The notes under the pieces were generated by a model. It did no database searches and was not told where the DNA came from. It saw only the letters and a list, made by a program, of their open reading frames with translations. Of a stretch of DNA of 54,410 bases, positions 45,208 to 53,395 are shown piece by piece (the stretch's first letter is position 1; every line of letters begins with the position of its first letter). Source of the DNA: Anaerolineae bacterium (GTDB lineage: Bacteria; Chloroflexota; Anaerolineae; Aggregatilineales; UBA3940); contig JAFGOY010000050.1 of NCBI GenBank assembly GCA_016926255.1, forward strand, positions 1 through 54,410. Direction: 5' to 3'. Made by a program: the position numbers and the translations under genes.

Positions 45208-46482
45208 CTATGGCCGCCGAAATAGTCCGCTTCTTCCACGCTGATCATAACCGCTCTCGTAGTCTTCCGTTTCTGACACTTCGAAGCTCTCTTGTATTTT
45301 TTGGACAAGTTCCACGAGCGCACCAACCGCCGGTGATCGTTTTGCATCCAACGTAATTAATGGTACGCCGCGATTGACCGCCTCATCAGCATTTTGATCC
45401 ATCGGGATTTCAACTGCAATCTGATGATTAAGAAAGTTCGCTATCTGTTCCCCTGTTATTCGCTGGTTCTTCTGCACCTGGTTGAGTACAAGAAGAACAT
45501 TCTCCATTTTGTATTCAGCCCCCATCAGTTCGCCAAACATAACCCGGACGTCTTTAAGCGAGGGCATTGTAGCAGTGGTGAGAAGTACCAACCGGTCGGA
45601 ATTCTGGATGGTGCTGACGAGAATGTCATCGAAAGTAGTGGCTGTATCTATAATAACATAGTCATACTGAGTCTTGAGATGGTCGATGACATTCGCCATC
45701 ATCTGCACGGAAATGGGCGTTATCTCGCTCGGATTAGGCGGAGAGACAAGCAGTTTGACGCCGCTTTCATGGGGAACGACAATCGCATCGACCGACTGGT
45801 TATCAATCTCGTCCGGGTCTTGAGCCAGAACTGCCATGTCGATCAGGCTGTACTGGCCTCGCGTATTGAGAAACACCCCGATATCGCCAAAGTAAACATT
45901 CCCATCGATAATAACAACCCGTCTGCTGGGATCGACTTTGATGAGGCCGATGCCCACGTTAATTGCCAGAGTCGTTTTGCCGACGCCGCCTTTCGGCCCA
46001 ATGATCGCAATGACCTTCCCGTTGGTAGAAGGCATGCCATACTCGTAACCGGGCATCGCCGGGGTATGCGAGGGCACAGCGCCAGGCGAAGGAGCGACCG
46101 GCGCAGCCGGGATTTTTGAGTACGCACGGCGGATCGCCTCCGCCATTTCGTCAGAACTGATTGGCTTGGCGACGAAGTCAACTGCCCCGGCGCGGATGGC
46201 CTTACGCATATAACTCGCGTCGTCCTGGACAGAGACAATAATCACCTGGGTGCGGGGGAATTCTGCCGTCAGGCGCTGCGTCGCCGTCAGGCCGTCCATC
46301 ACCGGCATGTTGATATCCATCAACACAACCTCAGGTTTATGCTCCTTGACCTTCTCCAGAGCAATCAACCCGTTCTCGGCAAAATCGACGATTTCGATAT
46401 CGTCCTCGTATTCTAACAAACGACGCGTACCATCCCGCGTATCGTCATTATCGTCGACAATCAGGACTTTGATTTTATCCAT
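45208..46482 (-). CDS. cpaE: Receiver-domain/CpaE fusion (ParA-MinD-type ATPase)
   Basis: Residues 1-122 are a response-regulator receiver with acid pocket VDDND (10-14), phospho-acceptor Asp56 in VLMDINMP and the Lys of FVAKPISS. A Pro-rich linker (124-150) joins a MinD/ParA-type ATPase with the deviant Walker A KGGVGKT at 164-170. Such CpaE/TadZ proteins position the Tad machine, usually at a pole. The intact receiver implies control by a histidine kinase. It is the first gene of the tad operon and has a strong promoter at 46635-46662. Two upstream ATG-free codons give no better start than 46482. Confidence 0.92.
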   Translation of the reverse strand: MDKIKVLIVDDNDDTRDGTRRLLEYEDDIEIVDFAENGLIALEKVKEHKPEVVLMDINMPVMDGLTATQRLTAEFPRTQVIIVSVQDDASYMRKAIRAGAVDFVAKPISSDEMAEAIRRAYSKIPAAPVAPSPGAVPSHTPAMPGYEYGMPSTNGKVIAIIGPKGGVGKTTLAINVGIGLIKVDPSRRVVIIDGNVYFGDIGVFLNTRGQYSLIDMAVLAQDPDEIDNQSVDAIVVPHESGVKLLVSPPNPSEITPISVQMMANVIDHLKTQYDYVIIDTATTFDDILVSTIQNSDRLVLLTTATMPSLKDVRVMFGELMGAEYKMENVLLVLNQVQKNQRITGEQIANFLNHQIAVEIPMDQNADEAVNRGVPLITLDAKRSPAVGALVELVQKIQESFEVSETEDYESGYDQRGRSGLFRRP

Positions 46483-46634
46483 GATACATCCTCACCACGG
46501 ATGGACAGTTGAGGGCACTTTCGTGCCAAAACATCACTGAGCCGATATAACAATTGGTAATTACAAACTGACGAATTGTATGATCATTATATCAATAAAT
46601 GCAGGTTGTCTGATACTGTCCAGAGCTTGACCAT

Positions 46635-46662
46635 ACTATACTCAATTCGATTAACGTGTCAA
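46635..46662 (-). promoter_or_regulatory. Sigma-70 promoter of the tad operon
   Basis: On the minus strand a consensus TTGACA (46662-46657) and TATAGT (46640-46635) are 16 nt apart. Transcription should start near 46628, leaving a leader of about 145 nt before the receiver-CpaE start. Confidence 0.75.
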
Positions 46663-46789
46663 GCACTGACACTGCCTTGAATGGTACGACTCTTGTATGT
46701 TTGCATCCCGTATTATGACATAAGCAGCACCGGGGAGTAGGGTATTTATTTCCTATTTGTACGGCGTGAACAATCAGACAGGCCGGTAT

Positions 46790-46824
46790 AAAAAAGTGGA
46801 ACCTCGTTCATAACGAGGTTCCAC
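46790..46824 (-). terminator. Rho-independent terminator of the flp gene
   Basis: On the minus strand a perfect 13-bp stem (GTGGAACCTCGTT with AACGAGGTTCCAC, 3-nt loop) runs into TTTTTT. It lies 27 nt after the pilin stop, separating flp from the tad operon. Confidence 0.95.
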
Positions 46825-46851
46825 AGTCTAGGGTATTTCCAACAGTGCAGG

Positions 46852-46998
46852 TTAGATCTGCATCACAACATTGGAGAAAACATTGCCGATAATCGGGCCA
46901 AGCAGCGCCAGGATGACGATCACGACAACCGCCACCAGGACCAAAATGAGCGCATATTCAACCAAACCCTGGCCTTCTTCACGTGGAACGAACAACAT
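46852..46998 (-). CDS. flp: Flp-type pilin, 48 residues
   Basis: A short gene that is easily missed. The product begins MLFVPREEGQGLVEYALILV and ends in a hydrophobic helix (LVAVVVIVILALLG) and a short tail (FSNVVMQI). The G-(Q)-G-L-V-E-Y-A-L-I signature with Glu14 and Tyr15 is the processing and assembly motif of Flp/Tad pilins, with cleavage before the Gly/Leu-Val-Glu segment by a prepilin peptidase. AAGGAG lies 8 nt before the ATG. It has its own promoter and a very strong terminator, so it can be made in excess over the assembly machine encoded downstream on the same strand. Confidence 0.92.
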   Translation of the reverse strand: MLFVPREEGQGLVEYALILVLVAVVVIVILALLGPIIGNVFSNVVMQI

Positions 46999-47102
46999 GA
47001 TTGCTCTCCTTATAGATAGTACCGAACCAAAGTGATAACTGTTCTACAATTTTCATTTTACAATAATCAAGTATCCGTGAAAATACCCTTTAGACCAAAT
47101 TT

Positions 47103-47131
47103 CCTATATCTTAAGGTATTTGTAATGTCAA
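47103..47131 (-). promoter_or_regulatory. Promoter of the flp gene
   Basis: On the minus strand a consensus TTGACA (47131-47126) and TATAGG (47108-47103) are 17 nt apart. Transcription would start near 47096, with a leader of about 98 nt. The -35 box lies just beyond the end of the kinase gene. Confidence 0.65.
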
Positions 47132-47146
47132 CTCTCGAAGTCCTGC

Positions 47147-48220
47147 TCAGTTTTCGTTCTGGGTAACATCAGGACCAGCCGGGATATTGATCTCGATTTT
47201 CGCTCCCTGCCCCGCCATGCTGTCTACAGAGACGATGCCATCAACCAGGTTTACCCGTTCCTGTAAAGCACCCAAGCCAAGCGCCTGACTGTTTTTGGCA
47301 TCCAGGCTTAATTTACCGGTGCCAAATCCGCGGCCATTGTCTTCGACCACTGCCCTGATCTGGTCTTCACCCATTTCGATGGTAGCCTTGATATAAGTGG
47401 CCCCGCTTTGATCGCGTGCATTCTGCATCAAGGCCTGAATGCCCCGGAACATCAATACTTCCCGGTAATGCTCAATCCGACGTTCACGGCCCAAAAATTC
47501 GAATTCCGTCTCGATCCCGGTCTTGTCAGCAAATGCCTCCCGGTAGCGCTTCAAGGTTGGGATCAGTCCGAGATCGGTAAGCATCATCGGGCGCAGATCA
47601 AAGATAAACCCGCGAACCTTCTGAAAAGCAACCCCAGCCGCCTCTTTGAGATTTGCCAGCTCCTCCCGCGCCTTTTCCGGGTCGCGATCAAACAGTTTAT
47701 TGCAGATTTCGGCCTGCAAGATGAAGTTGGTCAATGAATGCGCCGGGCCGTCATGCATCAAGCGTGCCAGACGCTCACTCTGCTCCTCCTGAGCGTCGAT
47801 CACACGGATGATCATTTCCCGCGCATTGAACTTTTCATCGCTGTCTTCCTCTTCGTCGGTTCGCATGAGCGTTTGGATAGCTTCAGTCAGTATCTCGGCC
47901 ATGCGCCGTGCAGAGGCTTCCTGAGATTGCAGCCGTTCCATCTGCCCGCGAACGGTCAACAAACGCTGCTGGATGTCGAGCGCCTCGGCGTATGTCTCGC
48001 GGATCGTCATGCGCGGTGTATGTTCCAGCGCCGATTCGATCCGCCTGACTTCACCGATCACCATTGCGTTCCGCTGGGCAAGTTCTTCAACCTGGGTGCG
48101 TGATTGGTTGATCTTCGCGCTGATGTCACGCAGTTCAGCGCTCGCCGCTTGCAGCTCCCCTTCAAGCATATCGATGGCTTCTTCTTTGCTGCTGCGCTGT
48201 TCTACCTGTTGTTCGACCAT
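47147..48220 (-). CDS. Cytoplasmic DegS-like sensor histidine kinase
   Basis: The 357-residue kinase has no membrane segment. Residues 1-145 are a long coiled coil (QLE/ELQ-rich heptads). The HisKA_3 phospho-acceptor is His156 in RLMHDGPAHSLTN, very like DegS of Bacillus. A HATPase domain follows, with NARDQSGA (N box), VEDNGRGF (G1) and LGLGALQERV (G2). It autophosphorylates and passes phosphate to a response regulator, most likely the one encoded 23 nt upstream. I chose the ATG at 48220 (GGGGAG 5 nt upstream) rather than a TTG at 48247 that overlaps the regulator stop. Confidence 0.9.
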   Translation of the reverse strand: MVEQQVEQRSSKEEAIDMLEGELQAASAELRDISAKINQSRTQVEELAQRNAMVIGEVRRIESALEHTPRMTIRETYAEALDIQQRLLTVRGQMERLQSQEASARRMAEILTEAIQTLMRTDEEEDSDEKFNAREMIIRVIDAQEEQSERLARLMHDGPAHSLTNFILQAEICNKLFDRDPEKAREELANLKEAAGVAFQKVRGFIFDLRPMMLTDLGLIPTLKRYREAFADKTGIETEFEFLGRERRIEHYREVLMFRGIQALMQNARDQSGATYIKATIEMGEDQIRAVVEDNGRGFGTGKLSLDAKNSQALGLGALQERVNLVDGIVSVDSMAGQGAKIEINIPAGPDVTQNEN

Positions 48221-48243
48221 AGTATCTCCCCGATTCCCATCGA

Positions 48244-48996
48244 TCAACGATCACCCAGATCGAGGTCCTGCTCTGATCTGGACATCGTATCTTCAATACG
48301 AACCCATCCCCGCCGGATGGCGAATACGGCTGCCTGAGTACGATCTTCTACCGCCAGTTTGCGCAGGATAGAAGTCATATGGTTCTTGACGGTTTGATGG
48401 CTGATGTTTAGATGCTGCGCGATCTCCCGGTTGCTCATACCCTGCGTCACAAACTGCAGGATTTCCATTTCACGCGGTGATAATGGCGTGAAGGTATCGG
48501 CTTGATCGGCATAATACAGACCGGCAATATCTTCGACCCGGTCTTGCAGCCAGCCATCAATTCCCTGAGCATCGAAAACCCGGTCGTGAACCACATACTG
48601 CCCATCGACAACCAGTCGGATGATCTCGACCAGTCGATCGGGTTCTACTTCTTTCGCACAATAAGCCGACGCTCCGGCCTTCATCGCGTGCAGCATCTGT
48701 TCGGGATCGTCATAGGCAGTGACCATCACCACATGCACCGGCAGTCGCTCGGACACTATCTGGCGAGTTACCTGGATACCGTTCATCAGAGGCAGGTTGA
48801 TGTCCATAATAGCGATATCCGGCTTCTGGTTGCGGATCACATCCAGGGCCTGCTCGCCATTCCAACCATGCCCGACAACCTGCATATCGTCATGGAGATT
48901 CAGATTTGACTCGATCCCCTGACGAAAGATGCGATGATCGTCAACGATGACAATCGATATCTGTTTTTTTGATTCTGGATTTGACCCCTGGCTCAT
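48244..48996 (-). CDS. NarL/DegU-family response regulator
   Basis: The 250-residue regulator has a receiver domain with VDDHRIFRQG (Asp19, Asp20) and phospho-acceptor Asp65 in IAIMDINLP, then a linker and a C-terminal LuxR-type helix-turn-helix (LSPREMEILQFVTQGMSNREIA, NISHQTVKNHMTSIL; quoted in parts). I set the start at 48996 with GAGG upstream; the frame continues to 49095 without family similarity. The receiver position usually held by Lys reads YCAKEVEPD, so Lys is present. A TTGAGG-17 nt-TATAGC promoter candidate lies at 49012-49040. Kinase and regulator are co-transcribed and precede flp. Confidence 0.92.
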   Translation of the reverse strand: MSQGSNPESKKQISIVIVDDHRIFRQGIESNLNLHDDMQVVGHGWNGEQALDVIRNQKPDIAIMDINLPLMNGIQVTRQIVSERLPVHVVMVTAYDDPEQMLHAMKAGASAYCAKEVEPDRLVEIIRLVVDGQYVVHDRVFDAQGIDGWLQDRVEDIAGLYYADQADTFTPLSPREMEILQFVTQGMSNREIAQHLNISHQTVKNHMTSILRKLAVEDRTQAAVFAIRRGWVRIEDTMSRSEQDLDLGDR

Positions 48997-49107
48997 CGAT
49001 GGCCTCAAGATGCTATACAGCAGGTAATTGTGACCCTCAACGATCACACTCCTGCCAATTGATGACAGTCTACCACAGGCCCTATTGAGCAGCAAGCAAA
49101 CTGCGGT

Positions 49108-50655
49108 TCAGCGATCCGCCCGGCAAACGACCTCGTAGACCGTCATCGGCCCAAGCGGTGACGGCTCGATGATCCCGGCAGATTCGTCGGCAGCCCAGAC
49201 AGGCGAGAAACAGGAACCGGCAACCAACTGCTCATAACCCTGGCTCCAGGCGGGAAAGACGACCAGGTAATCGGCATCCATCTCGACGATGTATTCACCC
49301 AACTGCTCGCCGTCGGTCATGAACGGGATCACTTCCGGTGAAACCAGCCCGGCCAGGTCGATCAGCGAGCGGGGCGCGAAGTAACCCAGCGCACCGATAT
49401 CGTGGGCGGCGATCACGCTGTCCGGTTCGGTATGCCCGTCGAGCCATTTGGCCGTGGCGACCATCTGGTCTTCGATGAATACCACATCCTGCGCATAGGC
49501 CGGAGCGCCCATCCAGGCCATCATGACGGCGAACACGACCACCGTGCTGGATATCCAGACGAGGCTGGCTGCCCTCGGTGCGAGCTGCTGCGACCGGGGC
49601 CTGATCACACTCACCATACCCCGAACGCCATAGATCACGAGGATCGCCGCTGTCGGGATGGCATAGCGGCCATGCTGGTAGGTCACCGGGAGGCGCGCGG
49701 CATATAACGCCCAGTGCAAAATCACCCAGATGACCGGCAGCACATTGACCCATTCGACGGGGCGTTTCTTTGCCCACTGCCAGAGATAGGCCAGTAGCCC
49801 TGGCAGCAGCAGCGCCTGCCCCCCTACCCACATGACCTTCGCCTGCTCGAACAAACGCAGCAGGTAGGGCTTCGACCAGAGTGCCGCATATTCGGTCTGC
49901 TTGGCAAAAAACGTATTCGGCCAGGGCGCGCCGCCGATCAGGTAGTTGAATCCGAAGAAGGGAACGATCAGCAGGAGGAAACCCAGCCCTGCCGCCGCCG
50001 ACCAGATCAGCCGCTTACGGAGATCACCCCGGCTGAACAGTCCATATAAACCGGTGACGGCCAGCACAAGCACTCCCTCCGGCCTGACCCACATCAGCAG
50101 CCCGCCCCATACGCCGAGCAGCAGTCCCCGCCGCCATTGATGCTGACACTGCGCCGGGTCGTTCCGGCTGAACCACACCCAGAACCAGATGATCAGCGCG
50201 GCGAAAAGGATCGTCTCCATCCCCGACGAGGCCGCCCAGACCAGGTGCCATTCGACGGCCACCGCCAGCCCGACAAACAGCGATACCCAGTGCTTATCCT
50301 CGTCGACGAGCCGGGCCGCGCCCAGTGCCGCCGCGATCAGCGACGCCAGCCCCAGGGCATGTGTCCAGATGCGGGGGTCGATATGGATCAGGTGGGCCGG
50401 GGTGACCAGCAGCGTCCACAGAATCGAGGTCGATCCGGTGCTGGCAACTCCCGGAACAAACGCCCACTGGCCGGACTGCGCCAGGCTGCGGGCATAGGTC
50501 TGGTGAATCCAGGCATCATCGAGCGGGAAGCCAAACCGGTGATAGCCGAACCGGGCGACGGCCAGGTAGATCACCTGACCGAGCAGACAGGCCAGCGCGA
50601 TCAATCCATCGCGGAGTCTGGCGGACGGCGGATTCTTTGATAACCTGGCTAACAT
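49108..50655 (-). CDS. Polytopic membrane glycosyltransferase-like protein (GT39/GT-C type)
   Basis: The 515-residue protein has a first membrane segment, then an outer loop with FGFPLDDAWIHQTYARSLA, in which adjacent Asp residues sit where GT-C enzymes hold catalytic acids. About ten more hydrophobic segments follow, then a C-terminal extracytoplasmic domain (about 395-515). Such proteins use polyprenyl-phosphate sugars. The start at 50655 is taken for GGAGG about 10 nt upstream. Acceptor unknown. It lies just upstream of the DegS/DegU-like pair, with which it need not be functionally linked. Confidence 0.82.
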   Translation of the reverse strand: MLARLSKNPPSARLRDGLIALACLLGQVIYLAVARFGYHRFGFPLDDAWIHQTYARSLAQSGQWAFVPGVASTGSTSILWTLLVTPAHLIHIDPRIWTHALGLASLIAAALGAARLVDEDKHWVSLFVGLAVAVEWHLVWAASSGMETILFAALIIWFWVWFSRNDPAQCQHQWRRGLLLGVWGGLLMWVRPEGVLVLAVTGLYGLFSRGDLRKRLIWSAAAGLGFLLLIVPFFGFNYLIGGAPWPNTFFAKQTEYAALWSKPYLLRLFEQAKVMWVGGQALLLPGLLAYLWQWAKKRPVEWVNVLPVIWVILHWALYAARLPVTYQHGRYAIPTAAILVIYGVRGMVSVIRPRSQQLAPRAASLVWISSTVVVFAVMMAWMGAPAYAQDVVFIEDQMVATAKWLDGHTEPDSVIAAHDIGALGYFAPRSLIDLAGLVSPEVIPFMTDGEQLGEYIVEMDADYLVVFPAWSQGYEQLVAGSCFSPVWAADESAGIIEPSPLGPMTVYEVVCRADR

Positions 50656-50712
50656 AGGCCATGCTCCTCCACTTGAGAAAGCGTACAACAATCGAACCCG
50701 AAACGCCAGATC

Positions 50713-50740
50713 GAAAATGCCCCTCGGTTTGAGGGGCATC
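50713..50740 (-). terminator. Terminator after the frameshifted LiaF-like gene
   Basis: On the minus strand ATGCCCCTC and GAGGGGCAT form a 9-bp stem with a 5-nt loop, followed by TTTTCG. It lies 26 nt past the stop codon. Confidence 0.75.
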
Positions 50741-50765
50741 ATCTGCGCCAGACTGCTATCCGTTT

Positions 50766-52029
50766 CTACCGGTTGATATTGATCGACCCGCTTGCTGCCG
50801 AACTGACGGTGATCACAACCTGGTGTTCGGCATTGTCAAAGCCTTCTGACTCCCAGAGACCGGTATCCTCATCATCGTAGCTCTCGATCAACTGCATTCC
50901 ACCCGGCAAATTCAATGACCCCGATCCGTCGTCCCACGCTTCGACCCGGAGACCAACGTCGGAGGGCACGTCGACATTCACCGAACCGCTCCCGGTATCG
51001 AGGTCAAGGGCAACATCCGAAGACTGCCCGATGACAATATCCGAACTGCCCGAAGCCGTGTCAGCATACAGGCTAATTGATGAACCTGAACCGATTTCCA
51101 GTTCGAACGAACCGGACCCGCCAGAGACGTATAAATCGGCAGTGGACTGCTCCGGGACGACCATATCGAAGCTGCCGGAATGGATATCGAGATCGGCGTT
51201 GAAGTCACCCTGTGTTGGCGGCAAATACAGATCAATCGACCCCGATCCACCATCGACTTCCAATCCGGTCAGCGTAAGATCGCTCAGGTTCAGGTCGGCA
51301 CTGCCCGACCGGGCAGAGACATAAAGCGCCGTTGGCACATCAGGATTGAGGCCAATGTCCCATTTTGCATCGCTCAAGAATCGCTGAGGCTCCACCAGGA
51401 GTCCCACTTCGGCCTGCCGGGAAAGCAATACATTCGAACCGCTTCTATCGAGCACCATTTCACCGCTGTGAACCATATCGGCCTCCAGCAGCAAATCCGA
51501 ACCGGATGAAAGACCATAAACCGAAACCGGCTCCCAGCCTAATTCCAGGCTGACATCAGCCGAGTCGACTCCATTCACACCGGTCGACAGGTGGGTTTCG
51601 TGCAGCCGCCCACCACTTGCCGAGAGCGGCATCCCGAACAGCCGTGCATTGTCATCCAGGCCAAGCGATGGGCCAATAATCACCAACCCAAGCGAAATGG
51701 CGACGACCGCCGCGCCGATCAAACCACCCAGAATCGCTGATCGCCGGGTGAAGATAATGTCAATCCCCACAGCAATCAACAGCAGCGGCCAGAACCGGAT
51801 CAACGCGACGTACCCGTCAGTGGGAAGCAAACCGAGATTCCCCAGCAGCCAGACCACACCCGATGCCAACCAGAACAACCGGCCAGAACAACGACCGGTA
51901 CGGGCGGGAGGCTGCCTGGCTGCCGACGTGCTCATCGACCCGTTCGGATGCCATTTCTTTCCTGCGTGCAGATGCTGCGATTTCCGCTTCGGCATCTGCT
52001 GCTTCCTGTTCAGCTATCTTCTCATTCAT
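50766..52029 (-). CDS. LiaF/DUF5668-like membrane protein, broken by a +1 frameshift near 51858
   Basis: The coding signal begins at the ATG at 52029 (GGAAGG upstream), as MNEKIAEQEAADAE, and runs through RPYRSLFWPVVLVGIG, then leaves frame. Removing one base (A at about 51858 on the plus strand) restores GIG-VVWLLGNLGLLPTDGYVALIRFWPLLLIAVGI, matching the paralogue next door (RSLFWPIVLMSVGLFWLLFNL). The downstream frame alone could start at 51935 or 51995, but those N-termini are out-of-frame readings of the true coding sequence. After three or four membrane segments the protein is a beta-helix-like DUF4097/DUF2807-type repeat with many GSGS turns. LiaF proteins regulate envelope-stress kinases. 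True mutation, assembly error and programmed shift are all possible. Confidence 0.82.
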
Positions 52030-52077
52030 CAGAATCCTTCCCCTCAATATAAATCCAATAACCGGTAACAATAATGA

Positions 52078-53298
52078 CTAATTCTCAATCGTTATATCCC
52101 CGTAGCCGAGATCGTCGACGGTGATCAGGATGGCAGGATCGCCGTGCGAATAATCCGGTGATTCCCAGGCCCCGATAGAGTCGGCAAATGGGAAGAAATC
52201 TTCTTCGTCAACCTCTTCGACGTGGGTATATCCCTCCGGAACGGCCAACTCGCCGCCGCTGGTCGATTCCGTCTCAACACGCACGGCGGCATCGTCCGGC
52301 ACAATGATAGTGATACTGCTGATTTCCGGGTCGATTTCCAGTGCGAGGTCGACATCCTCGCCCACCTCGATTGACACATCGCCAATCCCGCCGACCAGCC
52401 GCATATCCACCTCTGCCCCCTCTTCGATATAGAGAGCAGTATCACCAAATGAGACGTCAATGTCGGCCTCATAGCGGTGACCAACCGCCGGGAGGGTCAT
52501 CTCGACATTACGGTAGCCACCTTCAAGGTTAAGGTTGTTCAGATCGATGCCGGACAGATCGAAGTTACCCTCGTTTACTCCCATTTTGATAGTCAGATCG
52601 ACTTCTGGCTGTGGGTTGATCCCAATATTCCATTCGTAGTCTTCAACTTCAAAAGTAAACCTGTTCGGGTTGAAATCACGTTCGCTAATAGAGATATGTC
52701 GGTCATCGTCACCATACGAGTTGAATTCGATTTCACCGGCATAATCGAGTTCTGCTTCAACCAGGTTATCTGAATCCTCCAGCGGATAGATATTGGTACG
52801 CTGCCAGCCCAGTTCAAGGTCGATATCAGCCGTTTGCGCGCCGTTCATTGGTTCCACAAAACGATCTGACCGGACTCCGTCCGGACGGGCGGCGATTTCC
52901 TGATCGAACTGCGGGAGTTCGGTGGTCAGGCCAAGCGCCGGGCCATTGATCACCAGGTAAATGACAGCGGCGGCGATCAACAGTTCGAACAGGCTGCCGA
53001 GGGCGGGTAGACGACGCCCAAACAGAAGCTCCAGTCCCAGTACAATCAAAAACAGCGGCCACAGCCTTACCAACACGGTGAGGTTTTCGGCGGTGATGAC
53101 CTCCAGGTTGAACAGGAGCCAGAACAGGCCAACACTCATCAGGACAATCGGCCAGAACAGTGACCGGGGACTCCGGGGTTTATCTGAGCGGCGGCGTCCT
53201 GAATACTGTGATTCGGGAGGCGAAGCAGGATCACGCCGCAGGTGATCCGTAGTCATGTTTTCTCTGGTCGATTCGTTTTCACGTGTTGTTTCATTCAT
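52078..53298 (-). CDS. LiaF/DUF5668-like membrane protein
   Basis: The 406-residue protein has a polar N-terminus (about 45 residues, rich in Arg, Asp and Ser), then three or four membrane segments: RSLFWPIVLMSVGLFWLLF, LTVLVRLWPLFLIVLGLELLF and FELLIAAAVIYLVI (quoted in parts). An extracytoplasmic beta-helix-like domain follows (about 150-406), acidic throughout, with short strand repeats (LELGWQRTN, VEMTLP, VSIEVGED). This is the DUF5668 plus cell-wall-active-response layout. It is a paralogue of the frameshifted neighbour 48 nt downstream. GAGGAA precedes the ATG. An envelope-stress sensing role is inferred. Confidence 0.85.
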   Translation of the reverse strand: MNETTRENESTRENMTTDHLRRDPASPPESQYSGRRRSDKPRSPRSLFWPIVLMSVGLFWLLFNLEVITAENLTVLVRLWPLFLIVLGLELLFGRRLPALGSLFELLIAAAVIYLVINGPALGLTTELPQFDQEIAARPDGVRSDRFVEPMNGAQTADIDLELGWQRTNIYPLEDSDNLVEAELDYAGEIEFNSYGDDDRHISISERDFNPNRFTFEVEDYEWNIGINPQPEVDLTIKMGVNEGNFDLSGIDLNNLNLEGGYRNVEMTLPAVGHRYEADIDVSFGDTALYIEEGAEVDMRLVGGIGDVSIEVGEDVDLALEIDPEISSITIIVPDDAAVRVETESTSGGELAVPEGYTHVEEVDEEDFFPFADSIGAWESPDYSHGDPAILITVDDLGYGDITIEN

Positions 53299-53395
53299 GG
53301 TGGTTTTTCCTCAGTGCAGTTTCCGCTGCCTGTTTCTACCGGAGTATACGCAGCAGGTGATCAATTAGTTGCGTGAGAATGCCCCCAGGGGGGCC

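Larger units (their letters stand above)
46483..46851. other. Intergenic region upstream of the tad operon
   Basis: This 369-nt gap is AT-rich next to its surroundings. It holds the Flp terminator (46790-46824), the tad operon promoter (46635-46662) and about 145 nt of presumed 5' leader. I see no further open frame or RNA of known type. Confidence 0.7.
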
